Shown: piece by piece, positions 42,051 to 51,911 of the stretch | Numbering within the stretch: position 1 is the stretch's first letter | Layout: every line of letters starts with the position of its first letter | Assembly: GCA_030512335.1 (NCBI GenBank) | Contig: JAULSU010000002.1 | Coordinates: 6,262,001 to 6,326,000 of the forward strand | Origin: Immersiella caudata | Taxonomy: Eukaryota; Ascomycota; Sordariomycetes; Sordariales; Lasiosphaeriaceae | DNA length: 64,000 nt | Direction: 5' to 3' | Position numbers and translations under genes: made by a program | The notes under the pieces: generated by a model | Database searches by the model: none | What the model saw: the letters and a program-made list of their open reading frames with translations, nothing else | Told to the model about the DNA's origin: nothing

Positions 42051-45000
42051 ATGGCCCGGGAAGAGACTGCCGACGTCGTAGCGATGGAGGCTGCGAGTCT
42101 CGACGTCTCCGAGCCCCACACAGCTGTGAATCTCGACGACGCAGCGATGCAGCAGCTGCAGGCAGAGCAGCGGGCACTCCTCGACACAATTGAGACTCTC
42201 AAAGGCCTTGGCCTTGGCGAGTTCGTCGACCTGCCGCAGCTTGTCGTAGTTGGAGACCAATCCGCCGGCAAAAGCTCTGTCTTGGAGGCCATTTCGCGGG
42301 TGCGCTTTCCCATCAAGGATGGCATCTGCACGCGCTTCGCCACCGAGCTCGCGCTGCGTCGCGGCCATCACCCCAAAATCGAGGTCAAGGTCCAGAGTAA
42401 GATTAGTTCGACCCCCTTTTCTCGCTCTGGTTTCGAAAATGGCGACCTGCCACGAATCGTCGAAGAGGCAAAGCAGCACATGGGCATCGGCGAGGGCTCA
42501 ACCGGTTTCTCCGAGGATGTGCTTCACATCAAGATCATCGGCCCCGACATGCCGCAGTTGACCCTGGTCGATCTGCCGGGCTTTTTCCACAGCGAAACCG
42601 AAAACCAATCGGCCAGCGGCATTGCCATCGCGAACCGTCTTGCCGAAAAGTACATGCGCCAGGAGAACAGCATCATCTTGGCCGTCATTTCCGCTGCCGC
42701 CGAGGCTGCTCAGCAAACTGTCCTCGGCCAAACCCAGAGACACGATCCCGCCCGCAGTCGCACCCTTGGCATCATCACCAAGCCCGACAAAGTCGAGCCG
42801 GACTCGGATAACGAGCGAGCCTACTTGCGAATGGCTCAGAATGAAGAGGCCACGCACAAGCTTGCGCTCGGCTGGCACGTCCTCCGCAACCGCGCCCAAA
42901 AGGAGACAAGCTCGGCAGACGCGGAGCGTGACGAGAAGGAGAAGCTTTTCTTCGAAAGTGGTGTTTGGTCGGTTATTAGTCCCCAGGACCGCGGAATCGA
43001 GACGCTTCGCGAGAAACTCAGCCAAGTCCTTCTTCAGCACATCCAGCGTCAATTGCCCTCCCTCATCACGAGCATCGATGAACAGATCAAAGTACACCAG
43101 GCGCGACTTGATGGATTGGGCGAGAAGCGGTCGTCAACAATCGAGATCAAGAAATATCTGATCGACCTGAGCAGTCGGTACGAGCGCGTCGCTCGCGAGG
43201 CCATACATGGCAACTACGCTGATCCCTTCTTCGGCGGGCTGTATCCGGACTCGGAGACGTCATATGAGGCGCGCAGAGTCAAGAAGCTCCGCGCTTTGGT
43301 CAGAGACCTTAACCGTGCTTTTTATTTCGTTCTCACCACCGAGGGCAGTCGACGACAGATTCAGTGGCCGGACGACCTTCACTGCAAGCTCTCAGACTCG
43401 CAGCCACCCGATCACCTCAAACCCTTGGTCGAGCTCTACGACACGGGCGATCCTACTGATGAGGTCTTGGTCAGCGACTTGATCCTTGAGCTTGATACAA
43501 TCGCAGCCGAGAATCAAGGCGTTGAGTTCCCGGGCTCCTCCAACGACCGAGTAGCCCTCGCCCTCTTCCGAGACCATTCGACTCCCTGGGAAGGGTTGGC
43601 ATTGCAGCATTGCGACCTGGTAACCCACTTTGCCAGGGAATTTGTCGAGCATCTTGTGTCTCACATCACTGGGCCGGATACCCACACGGCCGATGCAATC
43701 ATTAATGACATCGTGACGCCGTACTTTGAAGAGAAACTAACCGTCCTTCACGCCAAAGTGTCAGAGTTGGTTCGGCACTACAAAACGGGATCGGATCCTC
43801 AGCCCATGTTCAGCATCTTTATCAAGAATTTAGAGGAGCGGAAGAACAAGCGACTTGCTAAGATGCTCAAACAGAATCCCGGGCTCTTCCAGAATGCCGA
43901 AAGCCAAGCGTTGACCCTGGAGGCGCTGCAAGCCGAGCTCAAGGAGGCAAGCGAGTTCAATGCCGAGGGAACCATTGATAGCGCAATGGTGTATTACGAC
44001 GTAAGTTGCCAGGCCGTATGGGTTGATGGGCGCTGACCCTTATTTACAGATGTCCTTGCGTGTCTTCACAGACAATGTCATGACACTAGCGCTTGAGAAC
44101 TGCCTCATTTCCGACATTCCCAACATTCTATCGCCTGGGCAGGTGTATAGCATGTCTGATGAGAAGGTGGCCGTGCTTGCTGCCGAGTCCAAACCGGTTC
44201 AAAGACTGAGGCAGGAGCTTCAGACAGACCTTGAGAAGCTCCGAGCAGGGTTCTCGGCATGCCGTAAGCATCGATCCCGAGAGTCCATCGGTAAGTTGAC
44301 CCATCTCCCGCACCCACTTCATCATAGCGGGCACGGCCTGACCGGAGAGGTATAGCTGCATTGCCTAAGATTCCCGTCATGTCGGCTGGCGTGCCCCAGT
44401 CGAACCCACCGCAACAGAAGAGAGAAAAGGTCAAAAAGTCTACGAAAGCGAATCCCGTTTCCCCAAGCCCCTCGACACCTTCGGTTCTTCTCTCGTCCCG
44501 CACACAGAAAATTCCGTCTATATTCGATACGCCAAAAGCCGAGAATACCACCATCACTTTCGCACAGTTGAAGAAGCCTTCAAACTCGGGCCTCGTTTCC
44601 AGCGGAAGTTCCCCAGGGTCAGGTTCTGTGTTCGGCACACCTCAAGCACACACCGGCCAGACCGCCTTCGGGGGCAACTCCTATAACTTCAACAGACCTT
44701 TCTCCCCCTTTTCGACGGCAAAGAGTCCTGGATCTGGTTCCGTCACACCTGGGACGTCGGGGACTACCGTGAACTCCGCTTCAGGCGGCCTTTTTGCTAA
44801 GCCCGATTCTCTCCCCTCAGGGACCTTGTTCGGCACACGTCCCGCCCTACCCATGGGCTTTGGCAGTTTTACCAGTCAGTAGCGCCATAGCACGCGCTGC
44901 GACGCGGTCTAACGATCTGTACTCTTGCTTCAGATGCACCGACGACGAAGCCTCCCACCACACATTCCCGGCCGAGCTTCAAGCCGCCAACTTTCCCAGG

Positions 45001-45127
45001 CGCCTGGAACAGCTCTCTACAAGATAGGGGGATGAATATTGGGTTTTTGGATGAGTTTAAGGACTGGTCTCAGGAGGAGATCAGGTTGGGGGAAGCACAT
45101 GTGGTAGGAGTTGGTTCCTGCGTGTGA
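42051..45127 (+). CDS. Dynamin-like GTPase with FG-repeat C-terminal tail
   Basis: This is a predicted large GTPase of the fungal dynamin/Mx-like type, 967 residues. Four exons (42051-44000, 44050-44290, 44356-44874, 44934-45127) have consistent phases. G-domain motifs are intact: GDQSAGKSS (P-loop), CTRFAT (switch Thr), DLPG and TKPD. A helical stalk follows (to about residue 640). The GED-like end is YYDMSLRVFTDNVMTLALENC through ETDLEKLRAGFSACRKH, here read across the first splice. The tail from residue ~735 is unlike usual dynamins: Ser/Thr/Pro/Gly-rich with FG-type motifs (SVFGTPQ, TAFGGNSYNF, GLFAKP, TLFGTRP, MGFGSF), then SFKPPTFPGAW and an acidic end (LDEFKDWSQEEI). Such FG sequence is typical of nucleoporins. 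Membrane remodelling near nuclear pores is a possible but untested role. No antiviral claim is made. Confidence 0.87.
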
Positions 45128-45597
45128 CTCCTCCCGATCCTTGTGGTATCAGCCACGGCGGTGACCCGGCGTGAGAAGCTCGACACCGCAGCTGCTCTTG
45201 GCTTTTGATTAGGCAGTTGAGGAAGTTTCAGGATCTGGCTCACATGGCAAGGGGGAATTGGAGATTTGTACATTGCCATCAACACCATCATCTCCGTGTT
45301 CTGGTTGAGCGGTCGCTATAACGGCCCGCCTTCTTTACCCCTTGAGTGAAGTGAAGGCGCGCTAATCCGGTGCCAGCTGGCTCCAACATGGCGCATATCG
45401 ATAGGCAAATCCATACTGCAAGTGAAAGTCGCCCGATGGGATAAACATTCCACAATGGCACATAGACTCGGTACCCTGCTAAACAACTTGACCTAGATAT
45501 ATAGTACGACTAGAATTCGTTCAAAGGCTCTAAGAATCCAGTCTTCTCGCCTCCCAAAGTCTCCCTCATATTATACCCCCAGAGTCACCAACAACTT
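45128..45597. other. Intergenic
   Basis: Nothing coding is seen. The right end (about 45510-45597) already resembles the sequence downstream of the PARG gene near 50320-50400, so the duplicated segment extends beyond the coding relic. Confidence 0.4.
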
Positions 45598-45908
45598 GAA
45601 CCCCTACAACCTTCCCATCCAGCCTCCCCTTGAAAATCGGCAAATTCCCATCCCCCTTCCTATCAACCACCGCAAAGCAAACAGCCTTAAACCAACCCCC
45701 CGCAAACTCCCCCTCGCTCATAACCTCTGCCCAACATTCACCACCTCCTCGGGCGGATTCCTAAAAGCTCCACAGCCCAGCGCCCCCAGCACCAGCATTG
45801 TATGCCCCCTCTCCGCCACCATCCCCAGACAAAATCCTCATCTTATCCTTCGTCAACTCCCTATCCGTCGCCCCCGCAAAGACACTCCCTCCTTCTAGAA
45901 CCTCCACT
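45598..45908 (-). pseudogene. Truncated duplicate of microbial-type PARG gene
   Basis: These ~310 bp match the 3' end of the intact gene at 50371-51369 at high identity, same strand. Shared text includes the region coding ELTKDKMRI and GHTMLVLGALGCGAFRNPPEEV. The copy has at least two length changes (an extra base near 45831 and a missing base near 45737) that break the frame. It starts abruptly within the gene near 45908, so the catalytic GGG..QEE part is absent. Confidence 0.8.
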
Positions 45909-45960
45909 TTATTCCATCTCCTAGCAAATAGCAAAGGTAATACAGCGGGCAGGTGGAAAG

Positions 45961-46266
45961 TTAACCATGCGGATGCTTTCGCAACTTTGCTGCTGAAGCC
46001 TTGAAGCTAGTAGCATCTCCATTTCCGGGAGAGCCAGCCACCAAGTCGGTGAAAATACCGGGACGACCACCCCGCCCTGATGAGGTTGGCGAGTCCAGCA
46101 AGTCCCGCACTTTAGTCAACAACCACAGTTCCTCACCCATGTTCTCTTCGTCAAAGCGTCCCTTCTGCGTCACCACAAATAACGTCGCCGCCGTCCACTT
46201 CTGCAGCTGCGCATCCCTCGCGTCATACCCTAGCCTGCGCACATGGGCATGCTGCTTCTGAATCAT
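45961..46266 (-). CDS. Hypothetical protein
   Basis: This ATG-started frame of 101 codons reads as soluble, helix-prone protein (HVRRLGYDARDAQLQKW, GEELWLLTKVRDLLDSP). I recognise no family and see no splice-joined extension. It abuts the PARG pseudogene on the same strand and could be part of a decayed gene or a chance frame. Confidence 0.25.
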   Translation of the reverse strand: MIQKQHAHVRRLGYDARDAQLQKWTAATLFVVTQKGRFDEENMGEELWLLTKVRDLLDSPTSSGRGGRPGIFTDLVAGSPGNGDATSFKASAAKLRKHPHG

Positions 46267-46905
46267 ATGCAGCAGATGGCAGACACTTGGGCGTCGGTCC
46301 CGTGCGCCACAGCGAGTTGAAGGAGGATGGCGTACGAGTCGGCGATTCAGGTGGTGAGGTCTTCTCAGGCAATTGGGCGGGAACCGAACTTCAACCTAGG
46401 GGCTGAGTTGCGCCATGTCCGATTTGGCGTTACGGCACGGTGGGTGGGCTGAGCTTGGTGGCGTCCCCTCAACCCGCTCGAGTTCCAGTGCTCAACGTTT
46501 TGATAGGGCGGGGGACTTCGTTTCGTCGTTTCGTCTCTTCAAATCTCGCCAATAGAAGACGCTCCCAAGTCGTGCCGCTCTGCCCGCATTGGCGAACCTG
46601 ACGTGATGTGAGTAACATTCCAAAAGAACTGCACCACCTCCTCTGTTGATCGTACCTAGCAAAACGACCCCCATGATAGGGCGAGACAAGGAGCACAGCC
46701 TACAGCCAAGGCCAGGGCTGAGGATTGAGCTCCGATTTCACCAAAGTCTTCTGGTCTTCTGATCAGACTTTTGGTAGCAGAGAAGATATTCAAAAATGGG
46801 TATTTAAAGAGCTGGACTTCCACACCACTGTCCACCCTTTCTGCACTACATCAACTCATCGAACTCGCCAATTTACATTCCTTCACCGCGCACCACAGCG
46901 ACACC
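46267..46905. other. Intergenic with TATA-like box
   Basis: No gene is seen. TATTTAAA at 46801-46808 is placed about 100 bp before the ATG of the cysteine-rich secreted protein and is its likely TATA box. Confidence 0.45.
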
Positions 46906-47334
46906 ATGCTAGCTTCTACATTGCTTTTCCCGCTTTTAGGCGCCGTCATGGCTGCCGCTGCGGGCCAACCTTGCGACTTCCAGACCGCCCCTTGCCCGCA
47001 GGGTGAGTTCTGCGAGCGCAACGACCCCGGTTGCGACCTAGGAGAGAACTGCGCCGGCACCTGCCACCCTCTCCCGACATACCAGTTCTGCGGCGGTTTG
47101 GCCCACGTCCAGTGCAAGGACTATGGTCAGAAATGTTACGACGACCCACGCGACGAGTGCAGTCTTGACCACGGCGACGCTGACTGCGGCGGCATCTGCC
47201 TTGACCATGTGGACTTGTGCTGGAAATCAGGCGCTGGCAGGCCGTGCCCTGGCGGCACAAAGTGTTATGACCTCCCTGGAGACGGCTGCGAATACACCAT
47301 TGGTGGGACCGAGTGTGCTGGATTTTGCGTTTAA
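46906..47334 (+). CDS. Secreted cysteine-rich protein, three internal repeats
   Basis: This is a 142-residue single-exon protein with a signal peptide (LASTLLFPLLGAVMAAAAG). The mature part holds about 18 cysteines in three similar units: PCPQGEFCERNDPGCDLGENCAGTC given by its key pattern C-P-x-G-x-x-C...D-P-G-C...C-x-G-x-C; then CKDYGQKCYDDP with ECSLDHGDADCGGIC; then PCPGGTKCYDLP with GCEYTIGGTECAGFC. The consensus is C-x(4-5)-C-x(4-8)-C-x(7-9)-(N/D/E)C-x-G-x-C. I do not recognise a named family. The profile suits an apoplastic effector or a protease-inhibitor-like protein. A TATA-like box lies about 100 bp upstream and an AT-rich AATAAA-like tail near 47465. Confidence 0.75.
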   Translation: MLASTLLFPLLGAVMAAAAGQPCDFQTAPCPQGEFCERNDPGCDLGENCAGTCHPLPTYQFCGGLAHVQCKDYGQKCYDDPRDECSLDHGDADCGGICLDHVDLCWKSGAGRPCPGGTKCYDLPGDGCEYTIGGTECAGFCV

Positions 47335-47560
47335 CCAATGCTCTTTGGACCGGCACAGGAGGACTATCAGCTGTCTGGCACAGCCCGCGTATACATTGTG
47401 CTAAAGGGTTGAATATATGCCTCCTAGAAACATCTAGCTATGTATCTAGGAAACTGTTTTTAAAGATAAAATAAAAAAAATACTCGAAAGTTCCATTAGT
47501 ACTACTTTTGTCAGTACATTTCTCTATAGGGTCGATGCTTTAAAATCAGATGCAAGGTTC

Positions 47561-47761
47561 TGTCAGAAGAAGGGGGTTCAGGGGCCCCGGCACTGCCAGA
47601 GCGTTAGTGGGCCTGAGCCACCACAGTTACGAAGGCCGAATCCTACAGATAGGTCTACAAAGAAAGTGGTTCTGGCCAACAGCCAGAACCACATAAGCAA
47701 TCCAATCAATCAGTTGCACCCCCTCTTGATCCACAAATTCCAATGTGCAATGTTTCTGACA
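47561..47761 (+). mobile_element. MITE-like element, copy B
   Basis: This 201-bp element starts TGTCAGAAG, preceded by C, and ends TGTTTCTGACA followed by G. That matches the CTGTCAGAAA ends of the other copies. It shares GGGGTTCAGGGGCCCC-like 5' sequence, the GCCGAATCCTACAGATAGGTCT block, and a perfect internal hairpin of 11 bp (GTGGTTCTGGC / GCCAGAACCAC). Confidence 0.7.
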
Positions 47762-47984
47762 GGTTTATATTTCCAAGTGTACGCATAAGGCTATTATATT
47801 GTGCAAAAGAAGCACGAAGACAAGAGGGTGTTTTAGCAACGCCCTCACCACCGACTGGGGTCCCCTACTCGCAGCTCTATGCAACAACCCTTTACTCCTC
47901 CTCGGGTCAGCACCATGCTGAAGCAGTGATGTTACGATGCCTATGTAGGTGGGCCTCCTGACGGAATCTCTCTCGGTAACTTTC

Positions 47985-48452
47985 TCAACGGCAATGTCTA
48001 GTGGTGTTCTGTCGGGAGTTCCCCATGGCGGTCATGTTGACTTTTTGCTCCTTGGCGCAGAGGGTGGCAAACTCCCTCATGTCTAGCCTCCGATGGGGAA
48101 GATGCTGGAAGGCGACATCTTTGGTCTCAGGGGTAGTGCTGGTATCAACAAATGTGTTGAGGAACTCAACAGCTCCGGTGCCGTCCATGATGCCGTGGCG
48201 AATGGAAAGCCCCAACAAGATGCCACCTTCGATAAAAAAGAGACACGAAGTGTCACCGGATGGCATCCCTCGCCGGTGCCGTGATCCTTGGCTTGTAAGA
48301 GAGACAAAATGACCTTATTCATGGTCATCGCTGGGCCATCTTCCCCATTGAGCTGGGCAAAGGTCAAGGGGAATTTGTTTTTATCAAGGACTTGGGATTT
48401 AAGGACCTCGTCAGGAAAGAGAGTAAGGTTGGTACTGCCTTTGTGAGAAGCA
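47985..48452 (-). pseudogene. Trichothecene-acetyltransferase-like (BAHD-type) fragment
   Basis: Two minus-strand frames form one homologous stretch. The upstream one reads NLTLFPDEVLKSQVLD, FPLTFAQLNGEDGPAMTMNK and VTLRVSF. The downstream one reads FIEGGILLGLSIRHGIMDG (HxxxD catalytic motif) and GAVEFLNTFVD. They meet at an A6 run (48234-48239). Removing one base there would join them as VSFIEGG, the normal family text. The N-terminal ~120 residues and the C-terminal half of the enzyme (including DFGWG) are missing. It is therefore a truncated, frameshifted remnant of an acyl-CoA-dependent O-acyltransferase. Confidence 0.7.
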
Positions 48453-49043
48453 AATCAGCTTGGGCGATAGATTAGGGACGGCGTAACCCTCAACACAGGA
48501 TGCTGCAAATACGCCACGGCGCCATGCATGGAAATCGGCGCAGCGGAAGAGCATAGATGTCTGTTCCACAATTCACACGTACTACCAACCGTGTGACGCC
48601 GAAGTAGATAGATGGCCAGTCCCCAGACACATGGATCAACACATTCTTCACACTGGTCCATTAAATGGTGGAAATGGTGGAAGCATTTGAGATTTGTATT
48701 ACCAATGGCATTGTCAGAAAATTTCATGGAATTCCAGTCCCACAAGCCTCGCTTGTGGTGCATCTCCCACGGCATTGGCTGGCGGAGACACCAACATCAC
48801 CGACGGCGGAATGCAACGCCGGTTTGTGGTCTGTGCATACGCGCGGCGTGGGCCGGAATGCTTGGTACGGGATTCGGTACGGGATTGGACCCACTTTACG
48901 GAGCACTATCAGGCCGGGCCGACGCCAGTTGTGACATGGATTACTCAGAACTTTCATCACAGGGCTACATAATACCCCCAGTCTTGGGACTTTGATGCCG
49001 ATTTTTCCCTCGCAACTGCATCCAAGGACAACCCAGACTCTAG
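48453..49043. other. Intergenic or decayed sequence
   Basis: Several overlapping 90-127 codon frames exist on both strands, but none carries a recognisable motif. This may hold the lost N-terminal part of the transferase and the promoter or first exon of the SDR gene. Confidence 0.35.
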
Positions 49044-50006
49044 CATCACCACCCAACCCATCTGCGACTCCAATCCGCCCAAATCAAACCCCCACCCCCC
49101 AAACGCACCGTCCTCATCACCGGCTGCTCCGACGGTAGTCTCGGTTCCGCCCTCGCCCTCGCCTTCCACGCCTCCACCTCGGGCTGGCGCGTCTTCGCCT
49201 CGGCGCGGAACCCCGCCAAGCTCACCGCCTGCACCACCGCCGGAATCGAAACCCTCTGCCTCGACACCACCTCCCCCGCCTCCATCGCCTCCGCGGTATC
49301 CCACATCTCCGCGCTTGTCGGGGACTCCGGCCTCGACGCTCTACTCAACAACGCCGGAGCCGGGTACTCCATGCCGCTCATAGACCTCGACATAAACAAG
49401 GCAAAGGCCCTTTACGACGTAAACGTGTGGTCGCTCATCGGCGTGACGCGCGCGTTCCTGCCGTTGCTTCGCAAGTCGTCACATCCGTATGGACCGCTGG
49501 TGGCAAACAATACGTCCCAGTCGTCGCAGATACCCGGGACGGTGCCATTCACAGCGGCATATACGTCGTCCAAAGCGGCGGCAACGAGTCTTACCGAGGC
49601 CATGAGGTTGGAGCTGGGGGTGTTGGGGATCAAGGTTGTGAATCTGATGACGGGGACGGTGGACTCGGGGTTCAGGGGGAATCTGGAGCGGTTGGAGATA
49701 CCGGGGGATTCGCCATATGTAAAAGTCAAGGAGGAGGTGGAGAAGGCGATGGCGATGGAGGGGATGGATGATGGAGCTATGGATGCGGGGGTGTGGGCGG
49801 CGGAGGTGGTGCGGGAGTTGGGGAGGGAGAAGCCGAGTCATTGGGTGTGGAAGGGGACATTTTCGGGGCTGGTGAGGCTGGCGAATCATTTGCCGGTGGG
49901 CTTGTTGGATGGTAAGATGAAGGAGGTGTCGGGGTTGGATGCGGTGGAGAAGAGAGTGCGGGAGTTGGGGGGTCCAAGGGGGTTGCTGGCGGATGATAGA
50001 AAGTAA
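49044..50006 (+). CDS. Short-chain dehydrogenase/reductase (5' end unresolved)
   Basis: This is a predicted NAD(P)-dependent oxidoreductase. The coding frame is open from 49044. The conserved start block KRTVLITGCSDGSLGSALALAFH appears here as the Rossmann motif TGCSDGSLG near 49115. It is followed by LLNNAGAGYS (structural NNAG) and AAYTSSKAAATSL (catalytic Tyr-x-x-x-Lys). The C-terminal part (VWKGTFSGLVRLANHLPVG) resembles acyl-DHAP-reductase-like SDRs. No in-frame ATG occurs before 49371, which is after the NAD-binding motif. A TAG at 49041 precedes the frame. The real start is thus either in an upstream exon spliced at CTCTAG|CAT, or the initiator has been lost. It is oriented head-on to the PARG gene (convergent). 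Confidence 0.75.
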   Translation, partial: HHHPTHLRLQSAQIKPPPPKRTVLITGCSDGSLGSALALAFHASTSGWRVFASARNPAKLTACTTAGIETLCLDTTSPASIASAVSHISALVGDSGLDALLNNAGAGYSMPLIDLDINKAKALYDVNVWSLIGVTRAFLPLLRKSSHPYGPLVANNTSQSSQIPGTVPFTAAYTSSKAAATSLTEAMRLELGVLGIKVVNLMTGTVDSGFRGNLERLEIPGDSPYVKVKEEVEKAMAMEGMDDGAMDAGVWAAEVVRELGREKPSHWVWKGTFSGLVRLANHLPVGLLDGKMKEVSGLDAVEKRVRELGGPRGLLADDRK

Positions 50007-50370
50007 ACTTTTATTGCACCATTATGGGCTGCCTGTTCGACGAATCTATGTATACCGAATTTCCTTTTTCGTGTCTTGAGAAGGTATTCCCTGGAGGGGT
50101 CTACAACCAGTTGCTTTGAAGTTTGGGGCGTAGAACAGGTTCTCAGTGACTGTTGACGTCCTGTCCACCGTCGTTGCCGACTGCGATGGTGACGGTTTCC
50201 CGCTCTCAGTGTTAAGGATTCCCCAAGTCGGCCACGTTGATATGATACGGAGGACCCATCTGCTGGAGAGGTCTTCAAAGTAGATGATCTTGTCGGGGTG
50301 GTGTATATTACGGCTGAAATTCGTTCACCAACTTCAAAAATCCAACGTCCTCGCCTCTCAAAGGCTCCCG
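50007..50370. other. Convergent 3' intergenic region
   Basis: These 364 bp lie between the SDR and PARG stops. The part near 50320-50370 belongs to the segment duplicated near 45510-45600. Nothing else is seen. Confidence 0.4.
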
Positions 50371-51369
50371 TCACACCCCTTTCTCGGGCTCAACAAACCC
50401 CACAACCTTCCCATCCAGCCTCCCCTTGAAAATCGGCAAATTCCCATCCCTCTTCCTATCAAACACCGCAAACCAGACAGCCTTGAACCAACCCCCCGCA
50501 AACTCCCTCTCCCTCAAAACCTCCCCCCAACAATCAGCCACCTCCTCGGGCGGATTCCTAAACGCTCCACATCCCAACGCCCCCAGCACCAACATCGTAT
50601 GCCCCCTCTCTGCCGCCATCCTCAAACAAATCCTCATCTTATCCTTCGTCAACTCCCTATCCTTCGCCTCCGCAAAGACACTCCTTCCTTCCACAACCTC
50701 CACTCTAGGTCTACGTATCCCCGCCACACTCAACACACTAACAACCGGTAACTTCTCTACCTCCACCGCAGGAACCGTCAACTCATGCCCCTGCGCCATT
50801 GACGTTCTGAAGATGACCACATCCTTAGTCCAAAGCCCGCAACGATCAGGAATGGGGTAGTGTCGACTCTTGTGCAGAGACGAGGCAAGCGTGCTTCGGA
50901 AGCAGAGAGCTTCCTCTTGGGCGGCGGCGCCGTTCATCCAGCCTCCGCCGGGGTTGTGCTCGGAGGCCATGTTTAGGACGGCTACGCGGGAGGCGGTGGC
51001 GGGGTTGAGGTTGAATGGGGCGGAGGCAGATTCTTGCAAGAGGGTGAGGATGGAGGATTCTTTTTCGAGGGTTGTGGATGTGTCGGAGGAGGTGAGGGAA
51101 AAGATGGATGACGGCATGGTAATGGCGGCGTCGAAGGAGTCGGAGTCGAGGACGGAGATGGGGGTTCCGGGTGTGGTTGGGTTGGGGGAGAGACGGAAAC
51201 GGGGGCATTTGGCGGGGTCGAGGGGCGGGAGGGTTTCGAGGGCGAAGCTGAGGGAGACGGAGGGATTGAGGTGGGGGAGGCTTGCCGCAATCGTGGGAGT
51301 CATGGCTTTAGTTTCTTTGGCGGTTTGTTTCAGCGCGTTGCGCCGGTTTTGGTGGGAGGCGGAAGCCAT
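50371..51369 (-). CDS. Microbial-type poly(ADP-ribose) glycohydrolase (TIGR02452)
   Basis: This is a predicted macrodomain-related PARG, 332 residues, single exon. The family hydrolyses ADP-ribose chains. The helical N-terminal part precedes the core VAVLNMASEHNPGGGWMNG; then AAAQEEALCFRSTL supplies the signature GGG-x(6)-QEE with the catalytic Glu pair. Later blocks are GLWTKDVVIFR, VLSVAGIRRPR, MAAERGHTMLVLGALGCGAFRNPPEEVA and AVWFAVFD, all in family order. The frame is open a few codons further, but the first ATG is 51369 (MASASHQNRR). A frameshifted duplicate of the 3' third sits 4.5 kb away. No macrodomain partner or toxin-like ADP-ribosyltransferase is visible nearby. Confidence 0.9.
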   Translation of the reverse strand: MASASHQNRRNALKQTAKETKAMTPTIAASLPHLNPSVSLSFALETLPPLDPAKCPRFRLSPNPTTPGTPISVLDSDSFDAAITMPSSIFSLTSSDTSTTLEKESSILTLLQESASAPFNLNPATASRVAVLNMASEHNPGGGWMNGAAAQEEALCFRSTLASSLHKSRHYPIPDRCGLWTKDVVIFRTSMAQGHELTVPAVEVEKLPVVSVLSVAGIRRPRVEVVEGRSVFAEAKDRELTKDKMRICLRMAAERGHTMLVLGALGCGAFRNPPEEVADCWGEVLREREFAGGWFKAVWFAVFDRKRDGNLPIFKGRLDGKVVGFVEPEKGV

Positions 51370-51911
51370 TTCGAGTCCTGGCGCGTGCAAGTGGACGATT
51401 TGATTTCGCTGTTTTGATTGCGATGGAATGAAGTGAAGTCGGGGAAGGTGTTGAATTCTGTGTGATACAAGTGTGTGATATGAGATGGTTTTTATGTATG
51501 ATGATCAAGGCCCAGAGAGCCTATATGATGTCGAAGACGTTGGAAATAACTCCGAAGGCTGAGCCGGCGTGAGTCAACGCGGGGTCAACCGCCGAACCAG
51601 TTTGGGAAGGGGCCAATCGTTCAGAAACGGCTGCCCTCAAACAGTCAAAAAACGCCACAAATCTTGACAACGCCCGATTTAGCTCACCGAAAATCGACGG
51701 CTCCTGTTCAAGTCCCGGCGCGGATCGGCATCTCCCTGGACGCTTCCGGGACACTTCCGGGACGCTCCCGAAACGCGGCACGCCAAGAAGCGGGGGCCGC
51801 CCCGCCGTCGTATGACACCCACATTAGTGCCATCTCGCCCTCAGCTCAATTCCAACTCCCTCACAACTTCATCAACAACGCTTCAGCAAGCACAGCGCAA
51901 TCGACCCAAAA
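51370..51911. other. Divergent promoter region
   Basis: These 542 bp separate the PARG gene (minus) and the second SDR gene (plus). The pair could share regulation. A GGGACACTTCCGGGACGCTC-like direct repeat lies near 51747-51770. No gene is supported. Confidence 0.4.

Noticed and set aside
30227..47334. Ribosomal-peptide (dikaritin-like) cluster linking the UstYa-like gene and the cysteine-rich secreted protein
   Set aside because: They are 16 kb apart, and the cysteine-rich protein has no repeated core with Lys-Arg processing sites.
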